Source: Halicephalobus mephisto (taxonomy: Eukaryota; Nematoda; Chromadorea; Rhabditida; Panagrolaimidae). Taken from it: DNA of 64,000 nucleotides. Position numbers and translations under genes: made by a program. Under the pieces are notes generated by a model. It ran no database searches. It was not told the origin of the DNA and was given only the letters and a program-made list of their open reading frames with translations. Of this stretch, positions 58,130 to 64,000 are shown piece after piece. The stretch spans positions 248,001-312,000 of the forward strand of contig SWDT01000098.1 of the NCBI GenBank assembly GCA_009193035.1. Reading direction: 5' to 3'. How positions within the stretch are numbered: position 1 is the first letter of the stretch; each line of letters starts with the position of its first letter.

Positions 58130-59128
58130 TTAGTGCTGGTTGCTGGTGTGTTGGGCGTCGAAGCCGGAGAAGATATGAGGACGATTCTGTTTGACTAAAA
58201 CAGTGCATCAACTTCTTCAGAAATCAAGCAAACTCACAATTGTTGTGTTGTCCACCGTAATTTGGCGGATTGCCTCCAGGTCCTCCTGCAGGGGCTCCGG
58301 TTTGTCCGGCTCCTTGGCCGTAGTACCCGGCCATGCCGGAACTGTACCAGTCTCCCCAGGCATTGGGAGGGGCCCCGTAGGGCATGCCCATCTGACCCCA
58401 CTGACTAGGGTTGTACCACTGTTGCTGGTGCTGCATCTGAGCCCCCATGTTCCCGCCGTAACCTCCCATAGGGGGTGCACCATGGGGGAATTGGTTCATC
58501 CGACGACTGCGAGGAACCGCCTTCTTGACGTCGCATTCGCGATCGCGAATCTGGTGTTTCTGGTTCCGAGCAGCGACATTCGCAGATTCCTCTTCCTCGA
58601 AAACGATGAAGGCAAAGTTGCGATGTTGTTTGGTGACTTTGTCAGTGGGCCACTCGATTTCCTCAACTTTGCCGAAGCTGGAAAAGTGGGTGCGGAGTTC
58701 CTCTTCTGAATTTCATATAAAACTAAATACAATCCTATGTCCAACTCACCAGTCAAGTCAGCAGGAATACCTCCGATAAAAACTTTTTTGTTTTCGTGGG
58801 ATTTGGCTGGCTTGACTTCGACATTTTTGTTCTTGATCGTCTGTTCGCGTTTCTGAAGGGCTTGTTGGCAATTCTCAACAGATCCAAACTCGACAAAAGC
58901 AAATCCACGAGATCTTCCGGTGGTTCTGTCAAATTTGACATTTGCAGAAGCAACATTGCCATACTGCGAGAAGTGACTGATCAGATCCTGATCCGTAACG
59001 TCGTAGGGAATTCCTCCGACAAATATCTTCCTGTCCTCGTTCTTGTTCCGGTCTTGACGATGGCCGTCTCCGTTGGCGTGTCCGTTCATGGTCAGCGAAT
59101 CTTGATTGTATCCTTCTTGCGGGTTCAT
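58130..59128 (-). CDS. sqd-1: two-RRM hnRNP A/B-type RNA-binding protein
   Basis: Squid-like hnRNP acting in pre-mRNA processing and mRNA localisation. Exons 59128-58750, 58705-58238 and 58194-58130, phases consistent, 303 residues. RRM1 has RNP2 KIFVGGI (34-40) and RNP1 RGFAFVEF (74-81); RRM2 has RNP2 KVFIGG (115-120) and RNP1 RNFAFIVF (155-162). RECDVKKAVP follows RRM2, typical of the SQD-1/AUF1 group, then a Gly/Gln/Tyr/Met-rich low-complexity tail. Introns are 44 and 43 bp; the first has a TTTTATATGAAATTCAG acceptor. The leader region upstream (about 59150-59215) contains another TTCCATATATGAAAA motif, probably in a 5' leader intron. Confidence 0.93.
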
Positions 59129-61949
59129 TTTGCTTGATTCTTATATAGATTGAGTTATAAGATGACGTAATCTATCTTAGCCTACAAAAGGTAACTTCCA
59201 TATATGAAAATTACCCAAGGAACTTACTTAACCCGATTACAAAAGCCTACTTAGATAGTAGAAATAAAAGAAGAGAATATTTAGATAGAAAAGTTAGAAA
59301 ATACCCTGAAATTGAACCATCAATGATCGATCGATATATAAACGTAGTCTGATTCACGAGTATTACACAAGATTCTGATCCGATTGAACAAATCGCGAAT
59401 CGATCAACGGACCAGGGGAAGACGCAATTGTTGCTATTACATTCATTGAAAGTAGTGAACGGAATTTTAGGGAGACATTAGGTGGACAACTGGACAGCTC
59501 GATCTGTGCGTTTACGCGAAAAAAACAGACAAACAGCGATGAAGCAAATGTGCGGAGCTTTCGAAGGACGGACACGCGACCAGGGAATTTCGTTATAAAT
59601 GTTTTTTAAAAATAAAAAATTAAAGAGTAACTGGACAAAGGTGAGGGTGAAGCACGCAGACCAGTATCCCGTTCAGTGCGAATGAGAATATCTGATAAGA
59701 ATAGGTGCGTGGGGAGATTATTGTCTGCTGGTTTTTCTGAGGTCATGAATTGTCGGTAATTATTGGATTAAGCACAGTGAACATGCAACAGTTGCCGAAG
59801 TACAAAATAAATAAAAATCATATATGAACTTTTTCGAAAACTTCCTGAGGGTAGGGAGGCATTGTTGGTTGACTAAGATTCGATTGTGGAGTCATGGATG
59901 ATGCCCTCAGGCGATCTTGTCACTTTCTCGTTTTCCATGAGATAAAACCCCCACTCAGGAATGAGATCAGGGGAAATAAATAGATAGTTTTCAGCCGAAA
60001 TCCCGACGAATAGTCCAGAATCCGTTCAGCAGGTCAAAGTTCATGAGGAATCTAGATCTCCATCCACTTTCCTCAAGGATCAAAGTATATTTCCACCACT
60101 AGGAGATTAAAAAACCACTGAATTCTAGAAAATCAAACGCGGGATTTTATTAAAGATGTATCAAAAAAACCGCAATTTACACAAACCGAGTTATTAAAAC
60201 ATTTTTCGAAGGTTTTGTGTGCCAAATTTACTTCCTCATATATCGATTTCCATTCTGCAGTTTGAATTTAATTAGCAGAACGAGATAAGGTAGAAAAACG
60301 GTGCAATCATGAATTTCGGTTTTAATTTCCATGACAAGATTGCAGTGATGAGGTAATCGCTCAGAAAAATAAGATTATTTATCTTTACAGTAAAATTACT
60401 TCCACCAGGTTTCGTATTTCAACATAATTGCTATATTATTTCAATGCATTTAAAACATTTAAAACTTAATCCAATTTTGTTAGATTTTTCTAAATAAAAA
60501 TAATCCAGAAAATTTGCAAATCTGGGCTTCGTCTTTTGCGTTTCTAATAACTTTTCAACGTAACTGAGCAATTTTAATTGAAATAAAAACGAAATTAATT
60601 GCAAAAGTTAAAATTAAAATAAACAAACGATTTCGAAATTTAAGTTTTTTATTTTCATGATGCAGAATGCGGACTGGGTCCTATCACGAAAGTCCCTGAA
60701 AGATACGGTAGATGTACACATATTATTTTAGAACTTCTTGCAGCTGAATTATTGTTTTCTTCGGAAGTTTCTATATATCGTTTGGAATCAAGAAGTCAAA
60801 TAAGTGTACCTCCTTTAGAGCCTGGTCGGTCCGCAGTACTTTGATATATGAAATACTTTTTCTTCTTCTTCTTTTTCTACCCATATTTTCCCGACTAGAG
60901 TCAGGGTCGAGTCCCTGTCTGATTTGACTGTCGTCCTATCCTGGTTCTGAATCCCAGTGGACCGCCACTGTAGGCATTCTATGAGAATGTGGCTCATAGG
61001 TGGGGATATATGAAATACTATGCATTTATATAATTCTCTTATTCTAAAAAATACTGAATAAAAATCCGCGAAGGATATTGAATATTCACTTGAGAAATAT
61101 ATTAAATATGCCATAGAAATTTCGAAAACACTTTTGTGTCCGGTAATCATAATTATAATTTTTAATTTCGGTGATATAGTTGGAAATAAATTTATTGAAT
61201 TTTTTATTTGAAGTTGAATGGTTTGTTGCGGACTTTTGGAAGTCTAATCATGTACTTCCCGAGCTGTTTGCGGAAAAGAGGGTGGTTCCAGATTTGGCTT
61301 TCCCTCGAGAAAAAACACAATCTGCCATTTTTATCAGTTTCCAAGATGGTCTCATGGAAGTGTTCAAGTGACCAGTTCCATAGTTTGATTGACGGGTTTG
61401 TTTGCAAGACTGGTCCACGACCATTTTTGCAGTTTCAAATTTTTACGAAAAATTATGAAAGTTGGTTTTGAAAGGAAAACTTTTTTGACTTTACGACATG
61501 TCCTTCCTCAACTCGCACTCGTTTCGGGATTTTTAAAATATTTTTTCCTATTTATTTAGTGTCTGAAGTTAATCCAGTTATCAAAAAATGAAAAAATGAA
61601 ATCTTGCGAAATCAAGGGAGGAAATGCCGCAGGGAACACTTTGTACAGTTGTTTTTTAAGGACGTTTTTTGAATGGCTTTCTTGATTACCCTTGTTTCGT
61701 TCTTGTTGAGAGTTCTTTCAGCATTTTTGTCATCAAAAGGCCAATTGAGGTCACTTACAAAAAAGACATTCCCGAAAAAGCAATCTTTCGAAATCGCTTT
61801 GAATGAACAGTGGACTTCGTTGTTCTCTTGTTCCTGGACTTGCTTAAGCCGATTATTTGGATGGGTGGCAAAAGCCACAAAATTGTAAGCGATTTTTATT
61901 AAGAATCCAACATCAAGAATTTCCGGTTAATTAACAGAGGTAACTTACG
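59129..61949. other. sqd-1 upstream region and gene-poor DNA
   Basis: The first 500 bp are probably leader and promoter of the hnRNP gene (a pyrimidine-rich, exon-like stretch on the minus strand near 59500). Beyond that only weak ORFs: a minus frame 61407-61204 (NGRLCFFSRESQIWNHPLFRK) and overlapping frames at 61612-61888. None could be linked by splicing or recognised. Confidence 0.4.
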
Positions 61950-63010
61950 AATCTTGGCGTTCTGTCCCGAAGTTGACTTTCCCTAATTTAAAAAAAAAAG
62001 TGTTTTCTCCCCAAGTTAAAAGTAGATTAACTTTTTGTTTTACAATATTTTTAGAAATTTAATATTTGTGAATTTTTCTTATATCAAAAAAATAATAGTT
62101 AATCTTTGGCGTTCTGTCCCGAAGTTGACTTTCCCCAATTTAAAGAAAAAAGAAAAGTGTTCCCTCTCAAGTTAAAAGTAGATTAACTTTTTGTTTTACA
62201 ATATTTTTAGAAATTTAATATTTGTGAATTTTTCTTATATCAAAAAAATAATAGTTAAGCTTTGGCGTTCTGTCCTGAAGTTGACTTTCCCTAATTTAAA
62301 AAAAAGTGTTCCCCCTCACGTTAAAAACGGATTAGTTTTTTATTTTATTGTATTTTTCTAAATTTAATATTTGAAGAATTTTATTCATGTTACATAGAAT
62401 CTATTTAAACTTTTAGTCTTCTATTCTGGAACTGATTTTATACATTTTTTTAAAAAGAAAAGTGTTCCCTCTCACGTTAAAAACAGATTAATTTTTAATT
62501 TCACAATATTTTTCAAAATTTAATATTTGTGAATTTTTCTTATATCACAAAAATAATATTTAAGCTTTGGCATTCTGTTCCAAGATTAATTTTTCTGATT
62601 TAAAAAAAGAAAAATATTTCTTCTCAAATTTAAAACGAATCAATTTTTAAATTTACTGTATTTTTCGAATTTTACTTTTTTTTGATTTTTGCGTTTCACA
62701 GACACTATGGTTAAGCTTCGGTAATGTATTCTGAAACTGACAATTTAGGCATTTTTAAAGAAGAAATTGTTTCTTTTTATATTTAAAACGGGTTAATTTT
62801 TAATTTTATAATATTTCTCGAATTTAACCTTTGGAAAATTGTCAAACGTCATACTGATACTGTCTAAGTTTTGACGTTTTATTCCAAATTTGATTTTGTT
62901 AATTTTAAAATATGCCCCTTTTTGTATCTCCATAAGAAATTACTTCTACAGTATTTTTTGTAATTTAATCTTCGAAAATTTTCGTCTTCTTACTTAGCTC
63001 TAAAACTAAT
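61950..63010. repeat. satellite-like tandem repeat, about 150-bp unit
   Basis: Units start at about 61952, 62100, 62257, 62406, 62562, 62713, 62867 and 62990, each opening with a version of CTTTGGCGTTCTGTCCCGAA. The first three are nearly identical; divergence increases steadily to the right. AT-rich, no coding frame. Confidence 0.9.
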
Positions 63011-63200
63011 TTCATTAATTTCTGAAATACTGTAGTAAGGATCAGGTTTTTGAAAGTTAAATTTCTAAACTTCTTTATTTCTAATGATATGTAAAATTCC
63101 AAACAGAACAATCCAAAAAAACAATAACTGTTAAATTTTTGTAAATCAGTGTGGTTGGGATGAAGAATATGGAAATTTTTTGTTTATCCAAACAATAATA

Positions 63201-63445
63201 AGATTAAACACAGTAAAAACCATATATTAACTACCTAACACTCGGTCTGTCGTATACAGTATACCTATTGTCTGATACGTTGGTCATTTCCCTTCGAGAC
63301 CTGGCTTGCTTATCCGATATCCAGTTAATACATCTATATAACAAAGATTAAACACAATAAAAACCATATATTATCTACCTAACACTCAGTCTGTCGTATA
63401 CAGTATACCTATTGTCTGATACGTTGGCCATTTCCCTTCGAGACC
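63201..63445. repeat. two direct copies of a 101-bp sequence
   Basis: 63201-63301 and 63345-63445 differ at only a few positions. Each holds the palindrome GTATACAGTATAC. The spacer and following DNA are weakly similar, so the real unit may be about 144 bp with a third worn copy after 63445. Confidence 0.92.
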
Positions 63446-64000
63446 GTGCGCCTTAGCTTGGTTATGCAGTAAACGATTAATGCACCGTTGTAACAATGGT
63501 AATCCCCTCTGAAGCAAACAACTTCATAAAATAGCGAGTCTGCTTCTACCGTAACTTTAGGGATTACCGCGGTAGGAACTAGTTCATATTCTATGCCGTG
63601 AAAAAATGTTTTTTTTATTTTCGACGAAAAATATAATTTTATAGTATTTTATGATTGTAAATAAGGAAGTCGTCCAAGTGTAAGCAGATTACGAAAATCC
63701 ACCAGATGTTTACCAAGTTATTGTAGTTTCAAATGACAACGTCTACTCGACATATCTCAGTCTGTTGTTTTCTTGTCTACAGTACCCTTAAAGTGATGTC
63801 ACTTCATCAATTAAGCCGGAAGAGGTCAAAACGCTGAATTCGCTTGACTTTTTTTGTCCAGTCTCATGTTTTACGAAATACCGGTTTCTGAAGTCTAATT
63901 CCTCACGGTGACGTAGAGGTACTGTCATTTCCCGCGGACTTTGCAAACACATCCCCTGCTGAAAATTCGGAAGGATTTCCGGTCAGAGATGTTTGGTCAT
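63446..64000. other. right edge, nothing recognised
   Basis: Less AT-rich than neighbouring DNA but no open frame, RNA gene or repeat end could be supported. Confidence 0.4.

Noticed and set aside
60900..60990. B-box-like strings GGGTCGAGTCCC and GGTTCTGAATCCC
   Set aside because: No complete cloverleaf; probably part of an unidentified repeat.
61950..63010. CRISPR-like array
   Set aside because: Units are about 150 bp with no distinct spacers and the genome is eukaryotic; it is a satellite.

Overview
The window is nematode nuclear DNA (rhabditid-like). The evidence is very short introns (about 40-60 bp) with TTTTCAG-type acceptors, compact protein genes of nematode type, nematode-expanded seven-transmembrane chemoreceptors, and best-matching family architectures of the C. 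elegans kind (cogc-8, mthf-1, sqd-1, rpia-1, GST kappa, ferroportin). Intergenic and intronic DNA is strongly AT-rich and coding exons are distinctly richer in GC. Exon models below were built by hand from reading frames, GT/AG sites and phase; family names come from motif recognition, not from a search.

Layout. 0-3 kb: 3' part of a ferroportin (+). 3.4-3.7 kb: dead C-type-lectin exon. 3.9-5.7 kb: P-loop GTPase-like gene with a broken frame. 6.5-7.6 kb: srh/str-type receptor. 7.7-10.6 kb (-): four same-strand reading frames, GST kappa, a tiny membrane ORF, a BED zinc finger and ribose-5-phosphate isomerase, packed closely enough to suggest an operon. 10.9-13.8 kb (+): a Cys-loop ligand-gated channel with a very long acidic N-terminal extension. 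13.7-20.4 kb: a four-fold tandem duplication whose unit contains the 3' end of that channel gene plus a convergent gene for a secreted Met/His- and Gly/Arg/Trp-rich protein; only the secreted-protein gene has stayed alive in each copy. A retrotransposon fossil sits in the second unit. 22.1-23.4 kb (-): alkaline ceramidase. 23.4-30.7 kb: gene-poor AT-rich DNA with a MITE and short repeats.

30.7-34.7 kb (+): ankyrin-type protein, convergent on and touching a GT49-type glycosyltransferase (34.7-36.4 kb, -); each gene has one arm of a 338-bp inverted repeat in an intron. 36.7-37.7 kb: carbonyl-reductase-like SDR. 39.0-47.7 kb (-): one dead and four intact tandem chemoreceptor genes with identical two-exon structure and introns better conserved than exons. 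48.7-51.6 kb (-): COG complex subunit 8 with a long acidic tail; 52.8-55.5 kb (+): methylenetetrahydrofolate reductase, divergent from it with a hairpin-like element between. 56.5-57.6 kb: intronless srh-like receptor. 58.1-59.1 kb (-): two-RRM hnRNP (sqd-1-like). 59.2-64 kb: no convincing gene, an about 150-bp satellite and a further tandem repeat.

The most unusual features are the channel-tail/secreted-peptide duplication, a recurrent TTTCATATATGAAA-like palindrome in short introns (including a 192-bp GST kappa intron made of six copies at about 30-bp spacing), the inverted repeat spanning two convergent genes, and the exon/intron conservation inversion in the receptor array.
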